DNA of 62,905 nucleotides, taken from the NCBI RefSeq assembly GCF_028618695.1, contig NZ_JAQIVI010000091.1:26110-89014 (forward strand). Reading direction: 5' to 3'. The position numbers were made by a program, and so were the translations under genes. How positions within the stretch are numbered: the first letter of the stretch is position 1; each line of letters opens with the position of its first letter. The stretch comes from Natrinema soli. GTDB lineage: Archaea; Halobacteriota; Halobacteria; Halobacteriales; Natrialbaceae. Below are positions 29,662 through 38,914 of the stretch, one piece after another. The notes under the pieces were generated by a model. It saw only the letters and a list, made by a program, of their open reading frames with translations. It was not told where the DNA came from and did no database searches.

Positions 29662-30571
29662 AGAGCTGTTCGTCGACCTTGTCGGAACAGATCCAGTGGT
29701 TCAGGGGCTCGCTGGTGGACTGGTCATCGCATTTTTCAACTTCGTTGGCGCATCAGTCGTCCTCGTCTGGCGGAACCCGACCGAAAAATGGCTCGATGCC
29801 GCGCTTGGATTTGCTGCTGGGGTCATGCTATCAGCGAGTTTCACGAGCTTGCTTCTCCCCGGCATTGAGTTCGCGTCCGAACCAGGATACCGCGCGCTCC
29901 AACTCGGCGGCGTCGCGCTTGCAGGTGTTGTTCCCGTACTCGTCGGGTTCTTCTTGGGCGTCGCAGTCCTCGACCGCGGTGAACGGTGGGTCCAATATGT
30001 CGGTCCCATGATCAGTAATCGACTTGTCCCCGATTCAGAAACACAGACTGACGGTGGGGAAGACAGTCACGGGCACGCCCACTTCGCTGGATCGGCAACC
30101 ACTGAATCCGGTTCGGTGAACGCCCGTGTGATGTCTGTCCTGCTGTTTACGGTTGCCATCACGCTGCATAATATGCCGGAAGGACTCGCGGTCGGGGTCG
30201 GCTTCGGGAGCGGTGATGTTTCAGGGGGTATCGCGCTCATGCTCGCGATCGGGATTCAGAACATCCCGGAAGGGCTCGCAGTCTCGGTCGCGGCGATTAA
30301 CGCTGGTCTCGGCCGTCGCTGGTACGCGGCGGTTGCAGGCATTCGCGCCGGCCTCGTCGAGATCCCACTCGCGCTCTTCGGCGCGTGGGCCGTCATAGTT
30401 GCCGCTCCACTACTGCCGTACGCGATGGGGTTCGCTGCTGGCGGGATGCTCTACGTCATCGGCGACGAAATCGTCCCTGCAACGCACTCACGCGGCCACG
30501 AACGAGTCGCAACACTTGGGCTGATGATCGGCGCGGCACTCATGCTCACGCTCGACGTGGTGCTCGCATAG
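29651..30571 (+). CDS. ZIP-family metal transporter
   Basis: A 306-residue membrane protein importing divalent metals (Zn, Fe or Mn) into the cytoplasm. It has eight likely helices, a His-rich loop (HGHAHFAG, about 140-147) and the two ZIP helix motifs HNMPEGLAVG (about 174-183) and NIPEGLAVS (about 205-213) that line the metal path. The palindrome at 29502-29515 suggests control by a DtxR-family repressor, fitting an importer silenced when metal is plentiful. It contrasts with the surrounding copper exporters. Confidence 0.9.
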   Translation: MTIEELFVDLVGTDPVVQGLAGGLVIAFFNFVGASVVLVWRNPTEKWLDAALGFAAGVMLSASFTSLLLPGIEFASEPGYRALQLGGVALAGVVPVLVGFFLGVAVLDRGERWVQYVGPMISNRLVPDSETQTDGGEDSHGHAHFAGSATTESGSVNARVMSVLLFTVAITLHNMPEGLAVGVGFGSGDVSGGIALMLAIGIQNIPEGLAVSVAAINAGLGRRWYAAVAGIRAGLVEIPLALFGAWAVIVAAPLLPYAMGFAAGGMLYVIGDEIVPATHSRGHERVATLGLMIGAALMLTLDVVLA

Positions 30572-30842
30572 CCTTGTTACTCCGTCTAATTTGCCTCGTC
30601 AGGCACTACTAGATTGGGATCAAAAAATGATAGATCAGTAATGTATCAGCTCATCCCGCCGAAAACGGCCGCTTCGGCGATCTGCCGTTGTTCACTCGTT
30701 GATACTACTGCAGCGATGGAGCGGGGATCGAACGAGATACCCCGACGCCGCCCATCAGTTTCTCCTCAATCTAGCAGTGCCCCTCGTCACTATGCTCGAT
30801 CCATTCAAGAAGCGTGTTCTGAAACAGCTAAGCGAGAGGAGC

Positions 30843-31775
30843 TCAGCAGACCGCAAGCGATCGAATCCCTACTGGTACCATCCCAGCATCGGTCCACGAC
30901 CCCTTCTCGTCGCGGTTGATGAATCGGCCGGCGTTCGTACCCGCCAGCACATGCCCATCGACGTCAGTCCACGCGAGAATAACCTCAGCTGGCCCACCAG
31001 GGTACGTGACGGACTCAAAGGTCTCACCTCGATCCGTTGATTCCAATAGGACCGCGTCAGCACCTCCCTCACCGCTCCACGTCCCTGGCGAACTTCGTGC
31101 CGCCGCTGCATACAATCGCCCATCAAGTGTGAAGGCCTCGCGGAAGTATCGGTGATTGAGCTCCGTGTCGAGCCGCGTCCACGACTGCCCGGCATCGCGC
31201 GTTCGGTAGAGGCCATCACCGCACGAGGCGACGTACTCGTCTGCCCCGAGGACGAGGACGTGGTGGACGTCGTCGTGGACGCCGTCACGGCGCTCGGTCC
31301 ACGTCTCGCCTTGGTCCTCGCTGACGTGGACGCCGCCGACCTCGACTCCGGCAATCACGCGGTCGGGTGTTTCCGGATGCACGCCGAGACTCCTCACATG
31401 GGCTTCGTTGCGGTGACGCGGCGTATGCCACTGGTCCCGCGAGGGGAGGTCCTGAAAGCCCTCGAGTTCGCGCCACGTCTCACCGCGATCAATCGAAACG
31501 TAGAGGTGCGCAGGATGGATGCCGGCGTAGAGCCGCTCACCGTTGGGACTGGCGACAACCGAGTACACCTCCTGTGGGACGCCGAGGTCTTCCCATGTTC
31601 GCCCATCATCCATCGACCGATGCAATCCCGACTTCGTGGCTGCGAACACGCCGTCGATATCCGGAAACGTCTGTACTCGGGGTGTGTCACCGCTATCAAG
31701 CACCTGTTCGACATCGTCGACGGGAATGGATGCTGTACGAAAGACGCCGTCACGAGTACCGATGAGTACCGCCAT
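30843..31775 (-). CDS. BNR/sialidase-like beta-propeller protein
   Basis: A 310-residue predicted beta-propeller. Asp-box repeats recur: SMDDGRTWEDLG, SIDRGETWRELE, SEDQGETWTERR, TRDAGQSWTRLD, STDRGETFESV, at spacings of about 45-60 residues. There is no signal peptide. Similar propellers are annotated as YCF48-like or glycosyl-hydrolase-like, but most have no proven activity. It is monocistronic, next to the replication origin region. The 271 bp between it and the ZIP gene hold no convincing gene. Confidence 0.78.
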   Translation of the reverse strand: MAVLIGTRDGVFRTASIPVDDVEQVLDSGDTPRVQTFPDIDGVFAATKSGLHRSMDDGRTWEDLGVPQEVYSVVASPNGERLYAGIHPAHLYVSIDRGETWRELEGFQDLPSRDQWHTPRHRNEAHVRSLGVHPETPDRVIAGVEVGGVHVSEDQGETWTERRDGVHDDVHHVLVLGADEYVASCGDGLYRTRDAGQSWTRLDTELNHRYFREAFTLDGRLYAAAARSSPGTWSGEGGADAVLLESTDRGETFESVTYPGGPAEVILAWTDVDGHVLAGTNAGRFINRDEKGSWTDAGMVPVGIRSLAVC

Positions 31776-32375
31776 GGTAGAAGTATGTCCGCTGCCTGAT
31801 TAACCTCTGGGTCTGGGGAGTTTTGTTGTGAACCGTTCCGCGAACTCATGCTCACCGCCACTGTCTATAACCTCGAACGAGCAATCAAAGAGAGATCCCT
31901 GCGTCTTATGCGAATTCAATAGAGCATTCGAGTCGAAAAAGGAATTCGAAAAGGGATACCACGATTTCAGGTGGAGGTTGTTCCGTACAAGATGATAGGT
32001 GAGAAGTGTGTATAGAGATACCGGACGTAACCGCTACTTCCAAGTCCTGTTTCTTTTAAGAACCCCTCCCACCCCACTGTTTCCAACTTAGGGAGAAACA
32101 CGTAGAAGGAATAGCGGAACCTAACACAACTAGCCTCTCATCTAGCCTCATCTAGCTGCGTTTTTCGCTAGTGCGGTTTTGGTTTTAGCGTTATTGCAAT
32201 AAGTCTTTCTCTCTTTCTATAGCAACGTATAGCTGATTCCACCTGTTCTCACGGGGAGGTTGGAAATGGTGGGGGGAGTGTGTTTTATAAGTAATCCGCT
32301 GGTTGGAAGTGATGGTAGGGGGTTGAAGAGTTGGAAGACGTGGTTTTATGAGGATATCCTGTGTGGTGTTGTTAC
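31776..32375. other. Probable replication origin region upstream of orc1
   Basis: A 600-bp gene-free, AT-rich stretch with a T-rich tract (about 32157-32220) and at least four GTTGGAA-type repeats. Together with the matching repeats after orc1 it resembles haloarchaeal origins, where ORB elements flank a duplex-unwinding region beside an orc1/cdc6 gene. Confidence 0.65.
32063..32343. repeat. ORB-like repeats, left cluster
   Basis: Copies: 32063-32087 (minus, GTTGGAAACAGTGGGGTGG), 32259-32281 (GTTGGAAATGGTGGGGGG), 32302-32322 (GTTGGAAGTGATGGTAGGGG) and a partial at 32330-32343 (GTTGGAAGACGTGG). The shared core is GTTGGAA followed by a G-rich tail, as in archaeal origin recognition boxes. The opposed orientation of the outer copy is typical. 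Confidence 0.7.
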
Positions 32376-33662
32376 ATGGGCTACTTCGACGATGATGGAT
32401 TCCTTGACGAACATATCATCAAAGACCGTAGCATCCTGAAACCCGAGCACAAACCCAAGAAACTGGAAGAGCGAGACGAGGAACTCGAAGACTATGTGAA
32501 ACTCCTCCGCCCTCTACTGAAGGGCTGGGATCTCGACAACATCTTTCTCTACGGCCATTCCGGTGTCGGCAAGACCGTCGCAACTCGTACTCTTCTCCCC
32601 GATTTACGGGACAAGGCAGAGGAACAGGATATCGATGTGGATATCCTCGAAATCAACTGTTCATCCGCAAATACGTCCTACCAATCGACGATCGAACTCA
32701 TTAACGAGGCCCGCAATCCCGAGTATCCACTGACGACACTAAACCTGGACAAATCTGAGCTGAGTAAGACAGGCTATCCTGCTGAACAGGTCTATGATGA
32801 ACTCTTTGACGACCTGAACAAGGGAGCCGAGAATATCATTCTCGTACTCGACGAGGTGAACACTCTCAGCACCGACAGCGAACTTCTCTATCAGCTCACT
32901 CGTGGACAGACAATGCACAAACTCGAGGCCGAGCTGTGTATTATCGGGATCAGTAACGACTTCAATTTCAGAGACGATCTCCCTGCACGGGTAAAGGACA
33001 CGCTCTGCGAGACCGAGCTTCACTTCCCTGCATACGAGCAGGGTGATCTCATTTCGATTCTCTCGCGTCGCGCCGAGCAAGCGTTCTACGAGGGGACGAC
33101 TGAAAACGGTGTCATCGAACTCTGTGCGGCTCTAGCATCTCGAGACCGTGGCTCGGCTCGCCAAGCTATCCGACTACTCCGGAAAGCTGCTGAACTCGCG
33201 GAGAACGAAGCAGTGGAGACAGAAGATAGTGACTGTATCGAGGAAGGACACGTGCGAAACGCTGAGGATATCATTGAGCGAAATCAAGTGACAACTGGCA
33301 TCCGTAAACTTCCATCACATCGGAAGTACGTCTTGCTGGCGACCACAAATCTCTCTGCCCAAGGGAAAACACCCGCTCAAACAAGAGACATCTATGAGTA
33401 CTACAAGTCAGTGGCGGAAGAGTTTGGACGAGACCCACTCACTCGACGTGGAGCGCACGAACATCTGCTCGAAATGTGTGATAACGGTATTCTCAAGAAC
33501 GTAAACCGAGATCAGCGCGGTCGTGGGCGACCGAACAAATACAAACTTGACACACCCCTTGAAACAGTGATCGATGCATTAGAGCAAGAAGAGGACGGTG
33601 AAATCGGGGATCTGGACAATCTACGTGAAAAAGCAAACCGGCAAACCACACTCACTGAGTGA
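32376..33662 (+). CDS. orc1: Orc1/Cdc6-family replication initiator
   Basis: A 428-residue AAA+ protein that should bind the flanking ORB repeats and load the MCM helicase. Walker A is YGHSGVGKT (about 66-74) and Walker B is LVLDEVNTL (about 160-168). Sensor and arginine-finger regions follow, and there is a C-terminal winged helix (about 330-400, with TRDIYEYYKSVAEEFG). The ATG at 32376 is chosen over an in-frame upstream codon because MGYFDDDGFL is the normal kind of start. It is surrounded by GTTGGAA repeats on both sides and is therefore probably the initiator of this replicon. Confidence 0.93.
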   Translation: MGYFDDDGFLDEHIIKDRSILKPEHKPKKLEERDEELEDYVKLLRPLLKGWDLDNIFLYGHSGVGKTVATRTLLPDLRDKAEEQDIDVDILEINCSSANTSYQSTIELINEARNPEYPLTTLNLDKSELSKTGYPAEQVYDELFDDLNKGAENIILVLDEVNTLSTDSELLYQLTRGQTMHKLEAELCIIGISNDFNFRDDLPARVKDTLCETELHFPAYEQGDLISILSRRAEQAFYEGTTENGVIELCAALASRDRGSARQAIRLLRKAAELAENEAVETEDSDCIEEGHVRNAEDIIERNQVTTGIRKLPSHRKYVLLATTNLSAQGKTPAQTRDIYEYYKSVAEEFGRDPLTRRGAHEHLLEMCDNGILKNVNRDQRGRGRPNKYKLDTPLETVIDALEQEEDGEIGDLDNLREKANRQTTLTE

Positions 33663-33880
33663 CTTGGAACCAGTGGGGTGTCGTCTTTTATATACCTCGA
33701 AGCGATGGAACGGTTAGAAGCGCTGGTAACGGACCTATCCCGACGTAAGTTGGAAAACATGGGGTGTTACTGATTTAAAGGATGGAACGGTTGGTTGGGT
33801 TGGAAATGATGGTATGACGTGCGTCAGACATGAGTTGGAAGTCGCGGGGGGTGCTGGTTTAAATACTTGGAAGCCTCGGT
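33663..33880 (+). repeat. ORB-like repeats, right cluster
   Basis: Copies: 33663-33680 (CTTGGAACCAGTGGGGTG, directly after the orc1 stop), 33749-33766 (GTTGGAAAACATGGGGTG), 33799-33816 (GTTGGAAATGATGGTATG), 33834-33853 (GTTGGAAGTCGCGGGGGGTG) and a weak one at 33866-33880. All share the orientation of three of the left-cluster copies. Confidence 0.7.
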
Positions 33881-34360
33881 TAGTGGCAGTATTCCCGATC
33901 ACCAGCCGTGGGCAGAAGCAGGTGACGGTCAAAATGAACACGGGTTCTACGGACCAGTCAAGGATAGCATGAGCAACACGAGAGTCGAAACGACGCTTGT
34001 TGGACTTCTTCCGGACGAGGAGTACGACCAGGTCCAGGTATTCCTGACGAATCTCGCCGTCACCGACGAGATTCGTCTGGATCGCTGTTCGACGCGTCGC
34101 CAGATCAAACGCTACACTCACCGTACGGGAATAGAGAACTCCTACGGTAGGATCAAGCAGTTTGCGCCGTGGACGACCTCAAGAGAGTACGCAGTACGGT
34201 TGTTCCACTTCGGGATCGCATGCTGTTGTACGATATGTGGTTGCTGGTCGATCTGCTGGTTCAACGATCGCTCGATATCGCTGAGTTCCGCACGAAACCG
34301 CGGGTCATCGCCCCGCGGTTTCGTGGCTTCCTCAGACGGAGGTTGGTCGCATTGCTGTAA
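33867..34360 (+). pseudogene. DDE transposase remnant, frameshifted
   Basis: Two frames join near 34213. The first encodes KRYTHRTGIENSYGRIKQFA, containing the conserved Glu region of IS4-like DDE transposases (Y-x-R-x-x-I-E-x-x). The second continues MLLYDMWLLVDLLVQ to a stop at 34360. The N-terminal two thirds are missing. It resembles the fragment at 34681-35220 in the last helix (YNVWRLVDLLVK). Confidence 0.7.
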
Positions 34361-34680
34361 AATCCACTCTGGGTTTGCCCCTCGTGAGAGGTATTGCTGT
34401 CCAGCCCGCCGAAATTCTTGTCCGAACTGCGACTGACTGCCACTCAGCGACGTGAGTGGCAGTCGAACGCCAGTCGACCGATAGTCAGTACCTGATGTCG
34501 GCTAGGTAGCTGCTCAATGTACGGTCCGAGCGTTCGTTTGGGCCCTACTCCGGCTGTGGTGAACGGGCACCGATAAGTCTCAGGTGGGTATCTCGGAATC
34601 GGACGAGGTCGGGACAAAATAAAGCGGCGCTGAACAGTGCCGCCGCTCACGAACCGGGTGATCACAGAGGTAGCCGGGCG

Positions 34681-35220
34681 TCAATCAGGCGGGTCGAGAC
34701 CGTAGCACTGCTTCGCCACGGTTAGGAACTGGTTTGCGTCCACGCGCGGCGCATACGTCCGATTCTCGCCGCCGATAGCGAGCTTCACGAGTAGATCGAC
34801 CAGCCGCCAGACGTTGTAGAGGACGCACGCGAACACGAAGTTGAAGAACCGATAGTCGCGTTCCGTCGAGGTGGTCCGCACCATGAAATGCTTTTGCTTC
34901 TTGAAGCCGTTCTCGATGCCCCAACGATGACGATACCACCGAATCAGCCGCTCGGTCATGTGGACGAACGCCTTGCCGTCCATCTGCTGATCGTCGGCGT
35001 CAACGGCGGTTACGTAGGGATGATTCGTCTCGAATACCACGGTTTCGCCGGTGTCCACCTCTCCGTCCTGTGCTTTCTGCTTACGCTCTTCGACGTCCTC
35101 TTCGCGCTGGATGTCCGCGAGCAACCGCGAGAACGACATCCCCTCGCTCGGTTCGCCGTCCACGTCCTCGAACTCCCACTCGCCGCACAGCTCCGTTCAT
35201 ACTGCTGAGAGATTGTCGTC
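34681..35220 (-). pseudogene. DDE transposase C-terminal remnant
   Basis: An open 160-codon frame ends IRWYRHRWGIENGFKKQKHF...YNVWRLVDLLVKLA, the C-terminal catalytic part of an ISH-type DDE transposase. In the same frame, upstream of it, an in-frame TGA interrupts further matching sequence (ELCGEWEFEDVDGEPS). No N-terminal domain is found, so the gene is truncated. The remaining bases to 35462 hold nothing I can support. Confidence 0.72.
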
Positions 35221-35462
35221 TTCATCCTCGTCGTCGGCCGAATTCGACCATCACAAAAACGCCGGCCAGAGGCCAGCGTTGAGCTCCCATCCAATGTCAA
35301 TGGGTATCGACTTGGATGGGTCCGAAATCAGGTTTGACAATATGGCAATTGGCTTCATGTCGGAACGTGATTCGATTTCGAGTGCGTCGACGAGTTCGCC
35401 GAGGTCGTCGAGAACGAGAGTGTCCATGATCCGATGCCGCAGCAGTCGCTTGAGGTGGTTTC

Positions 35463-35696
35463 ATGACGACGCAAGACTCGGACCATCGTACTGATCGATG
35501 TATTCCAGATATGGACGGGATCGACTGGGGACCAGCTCGTGAATCGCTCGAGGACGGCGAATCGTACCCCGAGTGCGGATACGAGTTTGACCATGAGGAA
35601 TGGGATGTCCGTCACATCTCCGGTCCGTCTCTCGGAGAAGACTAGATCTACACGTGCCCCGGATGCGAGCAGGAAACCTGCGTGATCGGAACATGA
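35463..35696 (+). pseudogene. Small zinc-binding protein with an in-frame TAG
   Basis: The frame MTTQDSDHRTDRCIPDMDG... contains one knuckle (ECGYEFDH), then TAG at 35643-35645 (codon 61), then IYTCPGCEQETCVIGT and a TGA. The second zinc knuckle lies after the TAG, so the stop splits one domain. It is probably a nonsense-mutated gene; compare 35896 and 39428. Confidence 0.6.
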
Positions 35697-35736
35697 CCTC
35701 GAGCGAACAATCCGCTGAACTGATTTATCTCTTGAA

Positions 35737-36069
35737 ATGGCAACTGCTGATATGCCAGAAGATGAATTTACAGCGGCGTGGCACATTTTGGCAGACAACT
35801 CGTTTATGTACTTTGTTGAGAGGGTCCGGAATCTTGACCCATCGAACGGGTATTCGAAAAAGGATATAGTTGATGCTGCCGGAATCTCGACGAATTAGGT
35901 TTATCGCGGAGAAGTAGATTTCACGGATCAAGCTGTTGATCTTGGTCTACTTGAGGAGTCGGAAGGGCACTTCTTCGTAAATGAGGGGAGTGAACTATTG
36001 CAGCGGCTAACTCTTCTGGATGCTGCAGTCGATAGGAGACTCGAAGAATTCGAGTCAGTTGATTCCTAA
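35737..36069 (+). pseudogene. Winged-helix-like gene with an in-frame TAG
   Basis: The frame starts MATADMPEDEFTAAWHILAD and continues NGYSKKDIVDAAGISTN, a helix-turn-helix. It meets TAG at 35896-35898, then continues VYRGEVDFTDQAVDLGLLEE to a TAA at 36069. The two parts together make one winged helix. A single base change (CAG or TGG to TAG) would explain it. Confidence 0.6.
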
Positions 36070-36148
36070 GCGGTAGATCACCCGGACTCTTCGAGCCCCT
36101 GGATTGGGCAAAGATCTGAGCGAGATTCAATCGGCACTTCTATGAGCA

Positions 36149-36168
36149 AATGTGTAGTACTACACATT
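36149..36168. promoter_or_regulatory. 20-bp perfect palindrome abutting a start codon
   Basis: AATGTGTAGTACTACACATT reads the same on both strands and ends 1 bp before the ATG at 36170. A protein bound here would cover the start of transcription of a leaderless or short-leader mRNA, so it is a likely operator. Confidence 0.65.
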
Positions 36169-36169
36169 G

Positions 36170-36307
36170 ATGACCGACGGAATCCGAATGCGCTGCCACA
36201 AGTGCGATCACGTCTGGACGTACACTGGCTCCATGCCACGGGGCTCGTATACGAACTGTCCAAATCGCGACTGCCGGTACAAAGTCCAAATCCCGGTGGA
36301 TGAATGA
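36170..36307 (+). CDS. Small zinc-ribbon protein
   Basis: 45 residues: RCHKCDHVW and NCPNRDCRYK form a CxxC...CxxxxC ribbon. The ATG lies just after the palindrome at 36149-36168, and the stop overlaps the next ATG (ATGA), so it is co-translated with a membrane protein. Haloarchaea have many such zinc micro-proteins; the function is unknown. Confidence 0.7.
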   Translation: MTDGIRMRCHKCDHVWTYTGSMPRGSYTNCPNRDCRYKVQIPVDE

Positions 36308-36543
36308 CCTCAAATACTTCTGCTGAACGAGCCGCACAAGGTGAACAAGATGATTTAGATTCCGAAACAGAGGAGGACCAAGGTGGAACAATTGATGCGG
36401 GCGAAATGAAGTTTGCAAGCTACTTTGGCTGGATAGCTGGATATTTTATTCTGTCTGGGTCTATAGCAACTTTCATCTACGCTCTTCCGAAGTACATTGT
36501 TGGTGGAGAGCCTTCTGTCGATTTCTCTGCGACGGTGAGTTGA
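36304..36543 (+). CDS. Small membrane protein, operon partner of the zinc ribbon
   Basis: 79 residues: an acidic N-terminal 45 residues, then a hydrophobic helix (FGWIAGYFILSGSIATFIYAL). It overlaps the preceding zinc-ribbon gene by 4 bp. No family recognised. Confidence 0.65.
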   Translation: MTSNTSAERAAQGEQDDLDSETEEDQGGTIDAGEMKFASYFGWIAGYFILSGSIATFIYALPKYIVGGEPSVDFSATVS

Positions 36544-37222
36544 ATGAGTGCTGATATGAACGGATGTCTCATCGCCTAAACTAAGCGTTCTGTTGACCGA
36601 TCCCGACCCACGCTATCGCTACCAACAATCTGCTTCACAAGAGCGTTCATCTATTTGCGGTGGCTCGGAATTGCCCCAGCGATCGCGTCGGCTTTAGAAC
36701 CTCTTGGTGGTGCAGCAGATGGAATTCTCGGCGTAATCGCTCTTTTGGCCAATTATCTACTGATGGGGTTACTTCTACTCAATGCCGAGGGTGTAAAGGA
36801 GTGGTTCGTAGAACGCGGCCTACTTTGATCAATAGCCCGGACGGATCTCGCATGGGCTCAAGGACTACCTATCACTCGGCAGCTCAAACTCCTAAAACGG
36901 AACAGCGGAGCGCCCGGCGTAGCGGGCAACGACTGATGCTGGACGGGATGATCGGATGCCGCGTGCAGTGGACGCGACAGTTGGTGGTATCCGTCGGGGG
37001 AGCATCAATCTCGCGCCTGTCACCACAATGGCTTTAGAACGCGAGTCGAAAGACAGCGCTGGCCGTCGCGTCTGCCGGTCACTCGGAGGTTGCACTGTTG
37101 CCCCTGCCGAGGCCGACCGTCACGGCGGCCGTTCTAAGCGTGGCGCCCTGCAGATTGGCGTTTATTACCGTATTACCGAAAAGAGAACTATGTTACTCGT
37201 GAGTAATAGCGTTATACCGTTT
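36544..37222. other. Gap with a membrane-protein remnant
   Basis: A plus-strand open stretch ending at 36828 (IYLRWLGIAPAIASALEPLG...LLANYLLMGLLLLNAEGVKE) reads like a truncated membrane protein with no start. From 36829 to 37222 I see nothing to support. Confidence 0.4.
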
Positions 37223-37843
37223 CTACTCGATATCTATCTCTTCTGGCTCTGAATCACTACTCTTCTGTTCTGGGGCCCCACCGACACTCACACAATCGAA
37301 GAATTCACTGAGTACGAATAGAAAGTCGTTGCAGGCGTCTACATACCCCATGTGGTGCCCGGCGTATTCTCCCGGACCGCACCGTTCGATGTCGTCCCAA
37401 TCGGGGAAATCTCCGTAATCTTCTTCGTAGTCATTTTGGTGCTCTTCATCGCCGCCCCGAACCATCACCGAGTGGCGCGCTTCCACCTCGCCGTCGACGA
37501 CGCGGAACCACCCACGACCGCCGATCGTCATTGGCTTGGAGTCGGCGACGAGACGGCCATTCGACGCCTCGAGAATCGCCCATAACTCGTCGGCGCTTTC
37601 GTACTCGAAATGCGCACCTTTCTCGCGGTCGTACTCTGCTTTGTAGCAGTCGAAGCAGTAGTACCGTTCGTCCGTGCCGGGTTCGATCTCCTCACCGGGG
37701 CCGGCAACCTGTTTCTCAGACACGACGTCGTCGTGTGCGTGCTCGATGTTCCCATAGAGGACGCGGTACGTGAGGTCGTCACCGGTAAGCGTCGTCTCAC
37801 AGTGCCTGCATTCGGCCGATGCTTGCTCACTCTCGCTACTCAT
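37223..37843 (-). CDS. Acidic zinc-binding protein of unknown function
   Basis: 206 residues. An N-terminal zinc site is CRHCETTL with CFDCYKAEYD (about 13-16 and 71-74). The rest is very acidic with a WFRVVDGEVEARH strand. The ATG at 37843 (MSSESEQASAEC) is chosen because the longer frame upstream looks non-coding. Possibly a plasmid-borne stress or regulatory protein. It diverges from the small ribbon gene at 37948. Confidence 0.6.
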   Translation of the reverse strand: MSSESEQASAECRHCETTLTGDDLTYRVLYGNIEHAHDDVVSEKQVAGPGEEIEPGTDERYYCFDCYKAEYDREKGAHFEYESADELWAILEASNGRLVADSKPMTIGGRGWFRVVDGEVEARHSVMVRGGDEEHQNDYEEDYGDFPDWDDIERCGPGEYAGHHMGYVDACNDFLFVLSEFFDCVSVGGAPEQKSSDSEPEEIDIE

Positions 37844-37947
37844 CGGTTCCTCCGGAGCGTTCAGTATCCGTGTGTAGTGATCGGCCAAAATGCTGAGGGC
37901 CGGATATGAATAGATAGGACGTTGTGCTGATAAACTGGGTGAATACA

Positions 37948-38091
37948 ATGGCTGACCCCAAACGGGCCGTAGCCGTTTGTGACCGTTGTGGATCAGTGTA
38001 CGCCGCAAAGGTCCTCCTATCGGGCCAAGTTCGTCCGATAGGAACGCAGAACTGTTCCTGTGGGAATAGTGAATTCCAAAGGGCCCAGTGA
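37948..38091 (+). CDS. Small zinc-ribbon protein
   Basis: 47 residues with CDRCGSVY and NCSCGNSEF, a classic rubredoxin-like or ribbon fold of CxxC...CxC. It starts at an ATG 104 bp from the divergent gene at 37843. It is one of several lone zinc micro-proteins in this plasmid region. Confidence 0.65.
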   Translation: MADPKRAVAVCDRCGSVYAAKVLLSGQVRPIGTQNCSCGNSEFQRAQ

Positions 38092-38118
38092 TCAGTACCG
38101 CCTGAGTAGTTGCCGGAT

Positions 38119-38289
38119 TCACCCATCGATCTCACCCCGCTCCCGCTCGAGTTCCCACCGCCCAACTACGTCCACGTCGACGCACGAGTGCGAGCAGATC
38201 ACCTGCCCGCGGAGCACGGCGCTGCGCTCGAAGTCGAATCTCTCGTGGTATCTGAACGCCTGCCCGTCGCGGGCCTCGAAATACCACTC
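38119..38289 (-). pseudogene. C-terminal remnant of a small protein
   Basis: The open frame reads EWYFEARDGQAFRYHERFDF then RSAVLRGQVICSHSCVDVDV and ends at 38119. An in-frame TGA lies directly upstream (38290-38292) with no start between. The strong coding look argues for a truncated gene. The rest of the gap to 38438 shows nothing else. Confidence 0.5.
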
Positions 38290-38438
38290 TCACTCACTGA
38301 GTCACTCCCGAAGCGATATCCCACGGGACAGCAACACTCCGCATGGCCGGACGGTCGGCCACTCAGGGAGAACAGACCACGGTCCTCGCATTCCACTTTC
38401 CCGATGGATCCATAGCCCTCGAGCCCCGACTGTCGCGT

Positions 38439-38633
38439 ATGCCCGAAATCCCCGACACCGACGACCTTGAGTTACTGGATACCACCGAGGGTATTGAGTT
38501 CTACAAAGACGGCGAGAACGTCGTTATTTCAAGTGAGTCCATCCGAGCGGGAGAGGACGGCGTCAGAATCACCTACGATTCGCTGGTGAATGCTGTCGTG
38601 GAACTCCGAGACCAGTATCGAGAGGGCGAGTGA
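38439..38633 (+). CDS. Small acidic protein
   Basis: 64 residues (MPEIPDTDDLELLDTTEG...). The predicted fold is two or three strands and a helix. It is followed 2 bp later by the next small gene, so they are a pair. No family recognised. Confidence 0.55.
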   Translation: MPEIPDTDDLELLDTTEGIEFYKDGENVVISSESIRAGEDGVRITYDSLVNAVVELRDQYREGE

Positions 38634-38635
38634 CT

Positions 38636-38908
38636 ATGCCCGAATCTCGAACCCAACGCTTCCGCGGTCGCTCGCTGCCCGATCGTGACGACTGGCAGGT
38701 CTCGACCGTGTCCCGTCGAACGACCAACACGGCGACGACCGAGTACTCGCCGGTCACGGAAACTGACGTTGCGATCGACAAGTCACATTTCTACGTGACG
38801 CTTCGCCGGGAGAGCGAGTATCGCTTTCACTCCGCCGAGTACGAGTACCTGGTCGTCGCCGATGGGGCGCTCGGCGAGCTGGATGAATGGCTCGAAGGTG
38901 GCGAGTAA
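38636..38908 (+). CDS. Small hypothetical protein
   Basis: 90 residues, starting at an ATG 2 bp after the previous stop; a GTG two codons earlier would overlap it. The N terminus is basic, and the second half has alternating strands (DVAIDKSHFYVTLRRESEY) and an acidic helix. Operon with the genes on both sides. Confidence 0.55.
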   Translation: MPESRTQRFRGRSLPDRDDWQVSTVSRRTTNTATTEYSPVTETDVAIDKSHFYVTLRRESEYRFHSAEYEYLVVADGALGELDEWLEGGE

Positions 38909-38914
38909 CTGGCC

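Noticed and set aside
30614..31040. Two overlapping plus-strand frames between the ZIP and propeller genes
   Set aside because: Basic, low-complexity composition and overlap with the end of the minus-strand propeller gene; neither looks coding.
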